Positions 1 to 10,208 of a DNA stretch of 64,000 nucleotides are shown in pieces. This stretch comes from Haemophilus parainfluenzae T3T1 (GTDB taxonomy: Bacteria > Pseudomonadota > Gammaproteobacteria > Enterobacterales > Pasteurellaceae). The notes under the pieces were generated by a model. It saw only the letters and a program-made list of their open reading frames with translations. It ran no database searches and was not told the DNA's origin. How positions within the stretch are numbered: position 1 is the first letter of the stretch; the number at the start of each line of letters is the position of its first letter. Location of the stretch: contig NC_015964.1 in the NCBI RefSeq assembly GCF_000210895.1, positions 1 to 64,000 of the forward strand. Reading direction: 5' to 3'. A program made the position numbers and the translations under genes.

Positions 1-1
1 T

Positions 2-1021
<1,020 letters not shown>

Positions 1022-1040
1022 TCAAAATAGCTAAAAAATT

Positions 1041-1067
1041 AACCGCTCTTTTTAGAGCGGTTTTTTT
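1041..1067 (+). terminator. rho-independent terminator of gapA
   Basis: Perfect stem AACCGCTCT / AGAGCGGTT with a four-base T loop, followed by a T run. It lies 20 bases after the gapA stop. The downstream stretch to 1249 is very AT rich and presumably holds the promoter of the next gene; no exact box was assigned. Confidence 0.9.
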
Positions 1068-1249
1068 ATTTCTAATCAATTTAAATTTTCTCAATACTTT
1101 ATATATTCTTTATTTCCCATTTCAATATAAAAATAGAAAAATAATATGTCTATTATTTATTCTATATTCACAAAATAATAACATTTTACTAGATTTTAAA
1201 TTTATTTCGTTTATATTAGCGTACAGTTGTTCGCTCAAATAAGGCTTAT

Positions 1250-3067
1250 ATGAATTTAGAACGTCATTTCGTCAATCGAATTCGCCAGCAGGCAAAAACT
1301 CGTCAAAATGCAACCGCACTTCGCCATAAAATTAATGGCTTGTGGAAAGATATTTCGTGGAACGCATTTCAACAACAGCTTGATCAACTTTCATTAGCTT
1401 TTCTTGCTTGCAATATTCAAGTACAAGATAAAATTGCAATTTTTGCGCACAATATGTCACGTTGGACAATCGCTGATATTGCAGCGCTTCAAGTTCGTGC
1501 CATTACTGTTCCAATTTATGCAACCAATACTGCACAACAAGCTGAATTTATTTTAAATCATGCCGATGTCAAAATTCTGTTTGTTGGCGATCAAGAACAA
1601 TATGAGCAAGCGTTAGAAATTGCACATCAGTGTCCACAATTACAAAAAATTGTGGCCATGAAAGAACAGATTCAACTGACAGAAACTACCCTTTCCTGCT
1701 ATTGGGACGAGTTAATTCAATTAGGTGCAGCTGAATTTCAGGCTGAATTTGAAACTCGCTTAGCAAATAAAACGATGGATGATTTATTCACGATCATCTA
1801 CACCTCTGGCACAACAGGTGAACCGAAAGGCGTAATGCTCGATTACAATAACTTGGCTCATCAACTTGAAGCCCATGATATTGCATTAGATGTTAATCAA
1901 GATGAGGTTTCACTTTCTTTTTTACCATTTAGCCATATTTTTGAGCGAGCTTGGGTTGCCTATGTGTTACATCGCGGAGCAATCCTTTGTTATCTCGAAG
2001 ATACCAATCAAGTACGTGAAACATTAACAGAAGTGCGTCCAACCTTTATGTGTGCAGTACCGCGTTTCTATGAAAAAATTTATTCTGCCGTGCTTGATAA
2101 AGTACAAAAAGCACCTTTTATTCGTCAGATGATTTTCCATTGGGCGATTGCAGTGGGGCAAAAACGTTTTGAGCTTCTGTCTCAAAATAAAAAAGTCCCG
2201 TTCTTCTTGCAAAAACGTTATGCGCTTGCCGATAAACTGGTACTGTCTAAACTGCGTTCATTGTTAGGCGGACGTATCAAAATGATGCCTTGTGGTGGCG
2301 CAAAATTAGAACCAACCATTGGGCTTTTCTTCCATAGCATTGGGATTAATATCAAACTCGGTTATGGTATGACAGAAACCACAGCTACCATTTCTTGCTG
2401 GGATGACCATCATTTTAATCCTAATTCTATTGGTAAATTGATGCCAAATGCCGAAGTTAAAATTGGTGAAAATAACGAGATTCTGGTGCGTGGCGGCATG
2501 GTGATGAAAGGTTACTATAAAAAGCCAGAAGAAACGGCTCAAGCTTTCACCGAAGATGGTTTCTTGAAAACGGGAGATGCAGGTGAATTTGATGCTGAAG
2601 GTAATTTATTTATTACCGACCGCATTAAAGAATTGATGAAAACGTCTAACGGCAAATACATTGCGCCACAATATATCGAAGGTAAAATCGGTAAAGATAA
2701 ATTTATCGAACAAATTGCGATTATTGCCGATGCCAAAAAATATGTTTCAGCCCTAATCGTGCCTTGTTTTGATAGCGTAGAAGAATATGCGAAAAAACTG
2801 AATATTAAGTATCAAGATCGCATGGAATTACTCAAACACTCTGAAATTATTAAAATGTTTGAGAAGCGCATTGAAAGCCTCCAAAAAGAATTGGCGCACT
2901 TCGAACAAGTGAAGAAATTTACGCTACTCTCTCAAGCATTTAGTGTAAAACTTGGTGAAATCACCCCTACGCTCAAATTACGCCGAAAAGTGATTATGGA
3001 GCGCTATCGTCATATTATTGACTCAATGTATTCCAACAACAAAGAAAATAAGGAAAATAAAGAATAA
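1250..3067 (+). CDS. long-chain fatty acid--CoA ligase (AMP-forming), FadD-like
   Basis: AMP-forming acyl-CoA synthetase of 605 residues that would activate long-chain fatty acids with ATP and CoA. The adenylation signature [11 protein letters not shown] is at about residues 184-194, followed by the GYGMTET motif and the motif [13 protein letters not shown] of the long-chain family. Length and order match the H. influenzae protein encoded beside gapA. ATG at 1250 follows AAGGCTTAT, a modest ribosome binding site. The C-terminus is an unusual low-complexity tail in which Lys-Glu-Asn is repeated, encoded by A-rich near-repeats, which may vary in length between strains. The exact physiological substrate cannot be read from the sequence. 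Confidence 0.93.
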   Translation: MNLERHFVNRIRQQAKTRQNATALRHKINGLWKDISWNAFQQQLDQLSLAFLACNIQVQDKIAIFAHNMSRWTIADIAALQVRAITVPIYATNTAQQAEFILNHADVKILFVGDQEQYEQALEIAHQCPQLQKIVAMKEQIQLTETTLSCYWDELIQLGAAEFQAEFETRLANKTMDDLFTIIYTSGTTGEPKGVMLDYNNLAHQLEAHDIALDVNQDEVSLSFLPFSHIFERAWVAYVLHRGAILCYLEDTNQVRETLTEVRPTFMCAVPRFYEKIYSAVLDKVQKAPFIRQMIFHWAIAVGQKRFELLSQNKKVPFFLQKRYALADKLVLSKLRSLLGGRIKMMPCGGAKLEPTIGLFFHSIGINIKLGYGMTETTATISCWDDHHFNPNSIGKLMPNAEVKIGENNEILVRGGMVMKGYYKKPEETAQAFTEDGFLKTGDAGEFDAEGNLFITDRIKELMKTSNGKYIAPQYIEGKIGKDKFIEQIAIIADAKKYVSALIVPCFDSVEEYAKKLNIKYQDRMELLKHSEIIKMFEKRIESLQKELAHFEQVKKFTLLSQAFSVKLGEITPTLKLRRKVIMERYRHIIDSMYSNNKENKENKE

Positions 3068-3072
3068 AAAAG

Positions 3073-3099
3073 GCGGTGAATTTTCACCGCACTTTTTAT
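3073..3099. terminator. bidirectional terminator between acyl-CoA synthetase and selD
   Basis: Stem GCGGTGAA / TTCACCGC with a two-base loop, T run on the plus strand and A run on the other side. It sits between convergent stops and overlaps a USS core (ACCGCACTT), a common Haemophilus arrangement. Confidence 0.85.
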
Positions 3100-3114
3100 T
3101 TTCACTAAAGCCAT

Positions 3115-4152
3115 TTATTCGACTTCTACTAGTACGCCAGCTTGACGAGGTTTCAATACGCCTACCTCACTAAGCTCAATACCGGCTTTTTTCGCAATCT
3201 CTAAAATTTCAGCTTCACTTTCTGGTTTAACCGCAATCAACAAACCACCTGAAGTTTGAGGATCGCAAAGTACCGCCTTTTGATAATCGGTAAGAGGACC
3301 GATTTTATGTCCATAGCTTTCAAAGTTACGGTTGGTTCCACCTGGTACACAACCTTCTGCAATGTAATCTTCTACACCATCTAATAATTTGATTTTATCA
3401 AAATGCACAACCGCATTAAGATTTGAGCCTTCACAGATTTCAGCCAAGTGCCCTAACAAACCAAAACCCGTTACATCCGTCATAGCTGTTACGCCTGCAA
3501 CTTCTGCAAATTGACTACCAATCAGATTCATTTGGCACATTGCTGCTGTTGCCAACCCTTGATGTTCAGGTTTTAATTTACCTTTTTTCTCTGCAGTAGT
3601 CAGCACGCCAATACCCAATGGTTTCGTCAGATAAAGCTTACAACCCGCTTCTGCCGAGGCATTACGTTTTACACGATCGGTAGCAATAACCCCTGTTACT
3701 GCTAAACCAAAAATCGGTTCTGGCGCATCAATCGAGTGTCCACCCGCTAGCGAAATCCCTGCTTGATAACAAGCAAAACGACCACCATCAACTATTTTCT
3801 GAGCCACTTCTGGTGGCAATTTATTAATCGGGAAGCCTAGAATGGCAATAGCCATAATTGGCTTACCGCCCATTGCGAAAATATCACTAATGGCATTGGT
3901 TGCAGCAATGCGACCAAAATCAAAAGGATCATCCACAATCGGCATGAAGAAATCCGTGGTACTGATAATTGCAGTACCATTACCAAGATCATAAACCGCA
4001 GCATCATCCGCTGTTTCGTTACCGACCAATAAATTGGGATCAGCAAATTTTTCGAGTTTAGTCTGTAAAATTGTCCCTAACACCTTAGGCGAAATTTTAC
4101 AACCTCAACCTGCGCCGTGGCTGTATTGTGTTAAACGAATCTCATCTGTCAT
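3115..4152 (-). CDS. selD: selenide, water dikinase (SelD), a selenoprotein with in-frame UGA
   Basis: Makes selenophosphate from selenide and ATP, the selenium donor for selenocysteine tRNA and selenouridine. A conventional reading starts only at a GTG at 4083 and loses the catalytic N-terminus. Reading from the ATG at 4152 (preceded by AAAGGA) gives [15 protein letters not shown], then TGA at 4107-4105, then GCKISPKV in the same frame. The UGA falls exactly where the family has its catalytic Cys or Sec (residue 16), and a SECIS-like hairpin follows. Total length is 345 residues, normal for SelD. Selenocysteine-containing SelD is known in H. influenzae. selA, selB and selC must be elsewhere; none is in this window. 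Confidence 0.95.
4064..4101 (-). promoter_or_regulatory. bacterial SECIS element in selD
   Basis: Starts three bases after the UGA codon. Outer stem TGTAAAATT pairs perfectly with AATTTTACA (9 bp), there is a 3x3 internal loop, and the inner stem CCTAA / TTAGG closes a GGTG apical loop. The loop lies 21-24 bases past the UGA, within the distance known for SelB-dependent SECIS hairpins, and has G and U as in known bacterial loops. The structure is read by eye; the call as SECIS is inference supported by the selD context. Confidence 0.85.
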
Positions 4153-4214
4153 ATTCAATCCTTTGTAAAAATAACGTACTTCTTAAACAAAAGAGCGGTT
4201 AGAAAAAGCCACAT

Positions 4215-5483
4215 TTAAGAGGCCAATTTCTCTACTTTTGCTTGTTTAATCATATTATCGCTGACTTCTAAAATAGTAATTCGTAAGCCATCGATTTCAC
4301 AAACGGTTCCTTCATCAGGAATATCTTCAAGATGTTCGAGAATCAAACCATTAAAGGTGCGAGCATCTTCTGTATCTAATTCCCAACCAAACATTTTATT
4401 CAAATCACGAAGATTTGCCGAGCCTTCAATAATCATCGAACCATCAGATTGCTGAACGACTTCTTGTTCAATAGTCGGTGCAGTAGTGGTTGTAAAATCA
4501 CCCACAATTTCTTCTAAAATATCTTCAAGCGTGACTAATCCTTTAATGTCACCATATTCGTCCACCACTAAACCAATACGTTCTTTTTTCGTACGGAAAT
4601 TCGCTAATTGTGTTTTCAGTGGCGTCCCTTCTGGAATAAAGTACACTTCATCGACGGCACGTAATAAGGTTTCTTTAGTAAATTCATTTTTTTCTAATAA
4701 CAAACGAAACGCTTCACGCACACGCAAAATCCCTAATACTTGCTCATCAAGGCTGCCTTTATACAACACAATTCGATTATGTGGTGCATGATTAAGCTGG
4801 CGCATAATGGCTTTCCAATCGTCATCAATATCAATCCCTGCTATTTCATTACGTGGCACCATTATATCGTCGACAGTCACGGTTTCCATATCTAAAATAG
4901 AGAGCAACATTTGTGGATGCTGTTCATCCGGTGTCGCTTCGCCCGCTTCTGATACAATACTACGGAGTTCTTCACGACTAATCACTTGCTTTTGCATATC
5001 AGGTTTTAAACCCACCATTCGCATTAACGTTTTCGTGAAAATATTCATTAACCAAACTAGCGGATAAAATATTTTTAATAGTAAGACCAAGATATGACTT
5101 GAAAATAATCCCACCTTTTCAGGGTGCATTGCCGCGACGGTTTTAGGGAAAATTTCAGAAAAAACAAGCATCACAAAGGTTAATAAACCTGTTGCAATAG
5201 CCACACCCGCATCGCCATATAAACGCATACCAATCATGGTTGCAATAGCTGAAGCACTGATGTTAACAAGGTTATTAAAGATCAGAATAAAACTTAATAA
5301 GGTATCAGGCTTTTCGAGCAGTTTTTCTGCTTTTTGCGCACCTTTATTACCTTGTTCCGCCATAAAACGAAGGCGATATTTATTGAGAGAGAGTAATCCG
5401 GTTTCTGAGCCGGAAAAATAGGCTGATAAAACTAAACAAATAATGAGTGTAATAAATAAAGTACTAAGGGGGATACTGTCCAA
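4215..5483 (-). CDS. corB: CorB/YfjD-type membrane protein with CBS and CorC/HlyC domains
   Basis: Inner-membrane protein of the DUF21-CBS-CorC family (E. coli YfjD/CorB), proposed to act in magnesium or divalent metal homeostasis. The N-terminal half holds the DUF21 segment with about four membrane spans, then two CBS repeats, including DDIMVPRNEI and VVDEYGDIKGLVTLEDILEE, and a C-terminal FAD-PCMH-like domain. An in-frame TTG at 5513 would add ten residues, but TTG at 5483, preceded by AAAGGATTTACCC, gives MDSIPLSTLF, the usual start in relatives. In E. coli it is next to ypjD and ffh; here the his island at 5.6-10.5 kb has separated it from them. Confidence 0.9.
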   Translation of the reverse strand: MDSIPLSTLFITLIICLVLSAYFSGSETGLLSLNKYRLRFMAEQGNKGAQKAEKLLEKPDTLLSFILIFNNLVNISASAIATMIGMRLYGDAGVAIATGLLTFVMLVFSEIFPKTVAAMHPEKVGLFSSHILVLLLKIFYPLVWLMNIFTKTLMRMVGLKPDMQKQVISREELRSIVSEAGEATPDEQHPQMLLSILDMETVTVDDIMVPRNEIAGIDIDDDWKAIMRQLNHAPHNRIVLYKGSLDEQVLGILRVREAFRLLLEKNEFTKETLLRAVDEVYFIPEGTPLKTQLANFRTKKERIGLVVDEYGDIKGLVTLEDILEEIVGDFTTTTAPTIEQEVVQQSDGSMIIEGSANLRDLNKMFGWELDTEDARTFNGLILEHLEDIPDEGTVCEIDGLRITILEVSDNMIKQAKVEKLAS

Positions 5484-5513
5484 GGGTAAATCCTTTTGTT
5501 CGTTAATCAACAA

Positions 5514-5540
5514 AAAGTGCGGTCATTTTCACCGCACTTT
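5514..5540 (-). terminator. inverted USS pair acting as terminator downstream of ypjD 3' copy
   Basis: AAGTGCGGT and ACCGCACTT face each other 6 bases apart (stem of about 9 bp) with T runs on both sides. In the ancestral order this would be the ypjD terminator, upstream of corB. The left ypjD repeat begins right beside it. Confidence 0.75.
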
Positions 5541-5645
5541 TTACCTGTTCTTTGATTTCGATTAAATCAAACGGCTGCCAAAATAGCCAATTGTAAGCAG
5601 AATGATACCTGAAATTGCGTAAATAATCATCCTTTTTCCGCGCCA
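5539..5645 (-). repeat. direct repeat, left copy (3' end of ypjD)
   Basis: 107 bases identical to 10474-10580 except at 5595/10530 and 5640/10575. It contains the last 83 bases of ypjD coding sequence on the minus strand (5562-5645, truncated ypjD') plus the short downstream spacer. The 5595 difference is synonymous (CTT against CTC Leu). The one at 5640 may already belong to hisB, because the junction has shared bases CGCCA at 5641-5645. Confidence 0.93.
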
Positions 5646-6343
5646 CCGACGTGCAGTTAGCAGAAAATCTCGGCATTCGCGCGCTGCAATATCATCCCGA
5701 AAAATTAAACTGGAACTTGATCGCAGAAAAACTGCTCGGTGAACCCGTCACCAACATCAGCAACCGCCCTCCACGTTTTGCCGAAGTGGTGCGTAAAACC
5801 AAAGAAACCAATATTAAAGTGCAAGTATGGCTGGATGAAACTGGAGTTAACGATATCAAAACCGGCGTTGGTTTCTTCGACCATATGCTTGACCAAATCG
5901 CCACTCACGGCGGATTCCGCATGAACGTACAATGCAATGGCGATTTGTGGATCGATGAACATCATACCGTGGAAGATACCGCCCTTGCTTTCGGTCAAGC
6001 ATTGAAACAAGCCCTTGGCGACAAACGCGGCATTGCCCGCTTCGGTTTTGTGCTCCCGATGGATGAATGCTGCGCTGAATGTGCCTTAGATTTATCCGGC
6101 AGACCTTGGATCAAATTCTCTGCCCACTTCAAACGCGATAAAGTCGGCGATTTCAGCACCGAACTCACCGAACATTTTTTCCAATCCTTGGCATTATCGC
6201 TGCTCGCCACGCTACACCTCAAAGCCACCGGCGACAACGACCAGCACAAAATTGAAAGCTTGTTTAAGGTATTCGGGCGGACGTTAAGACAGGCGGTGAG
6301 GATTGAGGGGGAGGAGTTGCCGAGTAGTAAGGGGGTTTTATAA
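5639..6343 (+). pseudogene. hisB: hisB, 5'-truncated: imidazoleglycerol-phosphate dehydratase part retained
   Basis: C-terminal part of the bifunctional histidinol-phosphatase/imidazoleglycerol-phosphate dehydratase. Homology begins in mid-domain with [10 protein letters not shown], so nearly all the N-terminal HAD-type phosphatase (roughly 130 residues) is missing, cut at the junction with the ypjD repeat. The dehydratase domain is intact: [28 protein letters not shown] and FGRTLRQA are present and it ends in the family-typical [12 protein letters not shown] at 5651 could start a 230-residue product, but no ribosome binding site or native promoter is evident. Base composition is visibly more GC rich than the flanks, suggesting transfer from another species. 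Confidence 0.9.
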
Positions 6344-6412
6344 ATATTAAAACTCTATACTTATTTTAGATGTATAATTTTTACTAAAACTAGTATATAC
6401 GGAGATTATTGT

Positions 6413-7534
6413 ATGCCAAAAGGTTTACCAGAAGCTCAAGATATCAATGATGGAAAGATAAAATTTTTCTCATTAGATACTTCCACAATTCAAAGTGCAG
6501 GCTATAAGTTCTTTAATGATAAATTATTGGATTTATATTTACAACTGCCATATCAAATGAAAATAAAGCTCCCTGATATTATATATAAGGAAATAGTTTC
6601 TCATAAACAAAAAGAAATTAGAAGTGATTTAACTTCTCTTAATAGCTTAGTCAATAAATTAATTCGTAAAGAAGCATTAATGAGTGCCGAATTTAATATT
6701 CCCAATGACGAGATAGAGGCTAGATATATAGATAAAATTAAAAAAGAGATAGATCAATACATATCACAATTTGACGGGGAAGTCTTATTTACTAAAAATT
6801 ATGATATTTCAGCTCTTTTTGATTCCTATTTTAACTGTACCCCTCCATTTGAAAATAATAACGAAAAAAAACATGAGTTTCCAGATGCTGTTTGCCTTGG
6901 GTTAATTGAAAATTATTCTCTAGAAAAAAATCAAATAGGAATAATCATTTCTGGGGATAATGGTTGGAAAAAGTTTGCTGAAAAATCAAAGAATCTATAT
7001 TGTGCTAGATCTATTGATGAATTCACCTCTTTGTTTTCTGCAAGAAGTGATGAAATAGCTAACAATATATTGAATAAATTTGTTTTAGAAGCTGAAAAAA
7101 TAAATTCATATATACGGGAAGAAATCATAGATAAAATTGATTATGTAAATTGGATTCCAAATGTTTATTCTGAAAATATGTATTCTTGTGATGCTGAAAT
7201 TAATTCCTATGATATTCAAAATTTTTCTATTGTAGACTACGATATTTGGAAATCAGAAAGAGAAAGTGCCACTTGGGTTATAAAATTAAATACTATTTTT
7301 GAAATTTCATTATTATTAGATGTTGAGTCATTTATTAAAGATTGGGAAGATAAAGAGTTAGTGTCTATGGGATTTACTAATATAGAGGTAGATATTACCC
7401 CTGATATTCAATTTCACATCATATGCTCTAATGTTGAAATTGATTCTGAATGTGAGAGTTGGAATATAGAAATAAAACTTATAGATAATTTTTATCATTT
7501 AGATGAAATAGGCGTATATCATTCATTAGAATAG
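6413..7534 (+). CDS. PIN-like (DUF4935-type) domain protein inserted between hisB and hisH
   Basis: 373 residues. The N-terminal ~195 residues look like a PIN-like nuclease of the DUF4935 type: LDTSTI with D22, LPDIIYKEIVSH with E60, EFPDAVCLGLIENY with D158 and IIISGDNGW with D182. All four acidic positions expected for a PIN metal site are present. The C-terminal ~180 residues are acidic, low in known motifs, and not recognised. ATG at 6413 follows GGAG at good spacing. The gene is much more AT rich than hisB and hisH on either side and is not part of histidine synthesis. PIN proteins are often RNases in toxin-antitoxin or defence loci; no antitoxin gene is visible here. Function is inference. 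Confidence 0.7.
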   Translation: MPKGLPEAQDINDGKIKFFSLDTSTIQSAGYKFFNDKLLDLYLQLPYQMKIKLPDIIYKEIVSHKQKEIRSDLTSLNSLVNKLIRKEALMSAEFNIPNDEIEARYIDKIKKEIDQYISQFDGEVLFTKNYDISALFDSYFNCTPPFENNNEKKHEFPDAVCLGLIENYSLEKNQIGIIISGDNGWKKFAEKSKNLYCARSIDEFTSLFSARSDEIANNILNKFVLEAEKINSYIREEIIDKIDYVNWIPNVYSENMYSCDAEINSYDIQNFSIVDYDIWKSERESATWVIKLNTIFEISLLLDVESFIKDWEDKELVSMGFTNIEVDITPDIQFHIICSNVEIDSECESWNIEIKLIDNFYHLDEIGVYHSLE

Positions 7535-7544
7535 GAATAGATAA

Positions 7545-8141
7545 ATGACAAAAATCACCATCATCGACACCGGGTGCGCCAACCTCTCCTCCGTCAAATT
7601 TGCATTTGAACGATTAGGGTATAGCGCGGAGATTACCAATGATCTCAATAAAATTAAATCCGCCGATAAATTAATTTTACCCGGTGTAGGAACCGCCAAG
7701 GCAGCAATGCTGAATTTGCAACGCTTAGGTTTAGTTGAGGTAATCCAAACTATCACACAGCCTGTGCTAGGCATTTGCTTAGGCATGCAGCTAATGACGG
7801 AATTCTCTACCGAAGGCAATGTCTCCACCCTTGGTTTAATGAATGGGCAAACCGAACTGATTCCGGATACCGGCTTACCGTTGCCTCATATGGGCTGGAA
7901 TCGTGTGCATTTTGATGAAAATTGCCCGCTATTTGATGGCATTGCGCAGGACAGTCATTTCTATTTTGTGCATAGCTATGCGGTATTGCCTAATGAAAAT
8001 ACCATTGCGACCAGCCAATATGGTGTGGATTTTTCCGCCGCCATCGCTAACAAAAATTTCTACGGAGTGCAGTTCCACCCGGAACGCTCAGGCAAAAATG
8101 GGGCGATGTTGTTGAGGAATTTTGTGGAGAAGGTGAAATAG
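7545..8141 (+). CDS. hisH: imidazole glycerol phosphate synthase glutaminase subunit
   Basis: Class I glutamine amidotransferase that supplies ammonia to HisF for imidazole ring closure. 198 residues, full length for the family. The nucleophile cysteine lies in VLGICLGMQLM (about residue 78), the oxyanion-side motif LPGVGT is present, and the His/Glu pair is in FYGVQFHPERS near the C-terminus. ATG at 7545 begins 10 bases after the stop of the inserted PIN-like gene. Its normal partner hisF is broken at this locus, so HisH can act only if an intact hisF exists elsewhere. Confidence 0.95.
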   Translation: MTKITIIDTGCANLSSVKFAFERLGYSAEITNDLNKIKSADKLILPGVGTAKAAMLNLQRLGLVEVIQTITQPVLGICLGMQLMTEFSTEGNVSTLGLMNGQTELIPDTGLPLPHMGWNRVHFDENCPLFDGIAQDSHFYFVHSYAVLPNENTIATSQYGVDFSAAIANKNFYGVQFHPERSGKNGAMLLRNFVEKVK

Positions 8142-8160
8142 ACTACAGAGCTAAAATAAC

Positions 8161-8282
8161 GCCCCCCCTCTTTAGAAAAGAGGGGGCAGGGGGAGATTTG
8201 ATTAGGATGTCTAATCTCTCACAAGGTTGAAAATGACTTCTGCTAAATCTCCCCTCCCCCCTCTTTACTAAAGAGGGGGGAA
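8161..8282. repeat. nested palindromic repeat between hisH and hisA
   Basis: Two hairpins of very C/G-rich character: CCCCCTCTTT/AAAGAGGGGG near 8163-8186 and CCCCCCTCTTTA/TAAAGAGGGGGG near 8248-8280. The outer parts (GGGGGAGATTT at 8189-8199, AAATCTCCCC at 8244-8253) also pair, so the whole ~120 bp is a large inverted structure. The composition is unlike any neighbour. It resembles a REP- or MITE-type dispersed repeat; there is no gene in it. Confidence 0.75.
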
Positions 8283-8286
8283 CTGA

Positions 8287-9054
<768 letters not shown>

Positions 9055-9073
9055 ATAAAAATAAGGAAAGACA

Positions 9074-9808
9074 ATGAGATGCATGAAATTTATATTTAAA
9101 CTTTATTTATTATTTTTCGCTATTAGTACCATTTATGCCATTTTTACTTTAGATGATTTATACCATAAAGTGACAAAATATAAAGATACTGAAGATGTTA
9201 TTTCACGTATTATTTTGAATGATGACAGTGTTTATTTTATCGGTAAATTAGCAAATTATGAATTTAAGCGAGAAAAAAATACCGGATTTAATGAGCTTCC
9301 GTTTACGCTATCCGATCATATTATTTATGTTTATTTTTATGACACAACGATCAGAAAAAACATTAATGATTCCATATCAACCGATTCAACAATCTATTTA
9401 ATTATTAATCCTAAAAAACTGAATAAGGAACAAATAGCTTTATTGGATGAAAGAATTACTATGGATTCATCACAGAAATTTATGCTTGACGGCGAAATTC
9501 TACAGGCGGCCAAACGGCAAGATCCCACTTGGTCGGATCGAGATGAAGCTTACCTAATTAAACACATATACCTTATTGATGGTCGTATATTGCCACCCGA
9601 TGAGAAACCGATTATCCGAACCTCACTTGAAACACAGCAAACATTGCACTTTAGCGAAGAATATGAAGTGGAGGAATTAAATCAAGATGCGATTGAAGAA
9701 TTTATCATAAACGCAACAGCACCGCTTTGGGGCACTATAGTGCTTATTACGTCTCCAATATGGCTTCTTACGCTTCCAATATGGCTTAATGGGATACCAC
9801 ACGGGTAG
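9074..9808 (+). CDS. unknown membrane-anchored protein inserted between hisA and hisF
   Basis: 244 residues, not recognised. It has a hydrophobic N-terminal segment (about residues 5-24, a signal anchor), a polar middle rich in Asp, Ile and Tyr, and a second hydrophobic segment near the C-terminus (about residues 216-239). ATG at 9074 is preceded by AGGAAAG. It is AT rich compared with the his genes around it. It ends just before the hisA' remnant, so it is cargo placed at the hisA/hisF boundary. It has no lipobox; a role in surface or stress function would be a guess. Confidence 0.6.
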   Translation: MRCMKFIFKLYLLFFAISTIYAIFTLDDLYHKVTKYKDTEDVISRIILNDDSVYFIGKLANYEFKREKNTGFNELPFTLSDHIIYVYFYDTTIRKNINDSISTDSTIYLIINPKKLNKEQIALLDERITMDSSQKFMLDGEILQAAKRQDPTWSDRDEAYLIKHIYLIDGRILPPDEKPIIRTSLETQQTLHFSEEYEVEELNQDAIEEFIINATAPLWGTIVLITSPIWLLTLPIWLNGIPHG

Positions 9809-9829
9809 TTTTTAGAGATATTTGTCTCT

Positions 9830-9955
9830 ACAAAACGTCAAAGGGCGTTGATTGGAAAAATTATTAACACGACAAATTGTAAAATTCAGGCGGGTGGCAG
9901 TGTTCACTCAGAGCGAGATGTAACAGAGGCAATCGAATGTTGGCAAAACGGATAA
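9830..9955 (+). pseudogene. hisA: second hisA remnant, internally deleted, overlapping hisF start
   Basis: The frame ending at the TAA 9953-9955 reads [20 protein letters not shown], then [11 protein letters not shown], then [10 protein letters not shown]. The first two parts match HisA around residues 66-95 (compare [15 protein letters not shown] and [13 protein letters not shown] in the intact copy), and the last matches the normal HisA C-terminus overlapping hisF. About 140 codons between are missing. The ATG of hisF lies inside the final codons, as in normal his operons, so this piece is the original hisA/hisF junction. Confidence 0.75.
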
Positions 9956-10203
9956 TTCCTTGTTTGGACGTGCGTGATGGACAGGTGGTGAAAGGTGTGC
10001 AGTTTCGTAATCATGAAATCATCGGCGACATTGTGCCATTGGCGCAGCGTTATGCGCAGGAAGGCGCGGACGAGCTGGTGTTCTATGACATTACCGCCTC
10101 TTCGGACGGCCGCACCGTGGATAAAAGCTGGGTGGATGTAATTGCAAAATTGCAAGAACGCCATCAGGGAGTTGATCTGCATCCGGAGGGTTCGAATAAA
10201 TAA
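9937..10203 (+). pseudogene. hisF: hisF 5' part fused in frame to the 3' end of hisI
   Basis: The first ~66 residues are a perfect-looking HisF start ([20 protein letters not shown], later [15 protein letters not shown]). The rest of the barrel, including the second catalytic Asp, is absent. Instead the frame continues as [12 protein letters not shown] and a short tail, which resembles the C-terminus of the bifunctional HisI (the E. coli protein ends VIENLRKRHQ). This indicates a deletion from hisF codon ~67 to near the end of hisI. The product cannot be a working cyclase. The IS remnant begins six bases after the stop. Confidence 0.8.
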
Positions 10204-10208
10204 ACACC

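Noticed and set aside
3837-4046. Open frame on the minus strand inside selD
   Set aside because: Shadow of selD in another frame with no start signal or family likeness.
10180-10205. tRNA T-loop-like GGTTCGAAT near the hisF'/hisI' stop
   Set aside because: No acceptor, D or anticodon stems around it; it falls inside the hisI-like tail.
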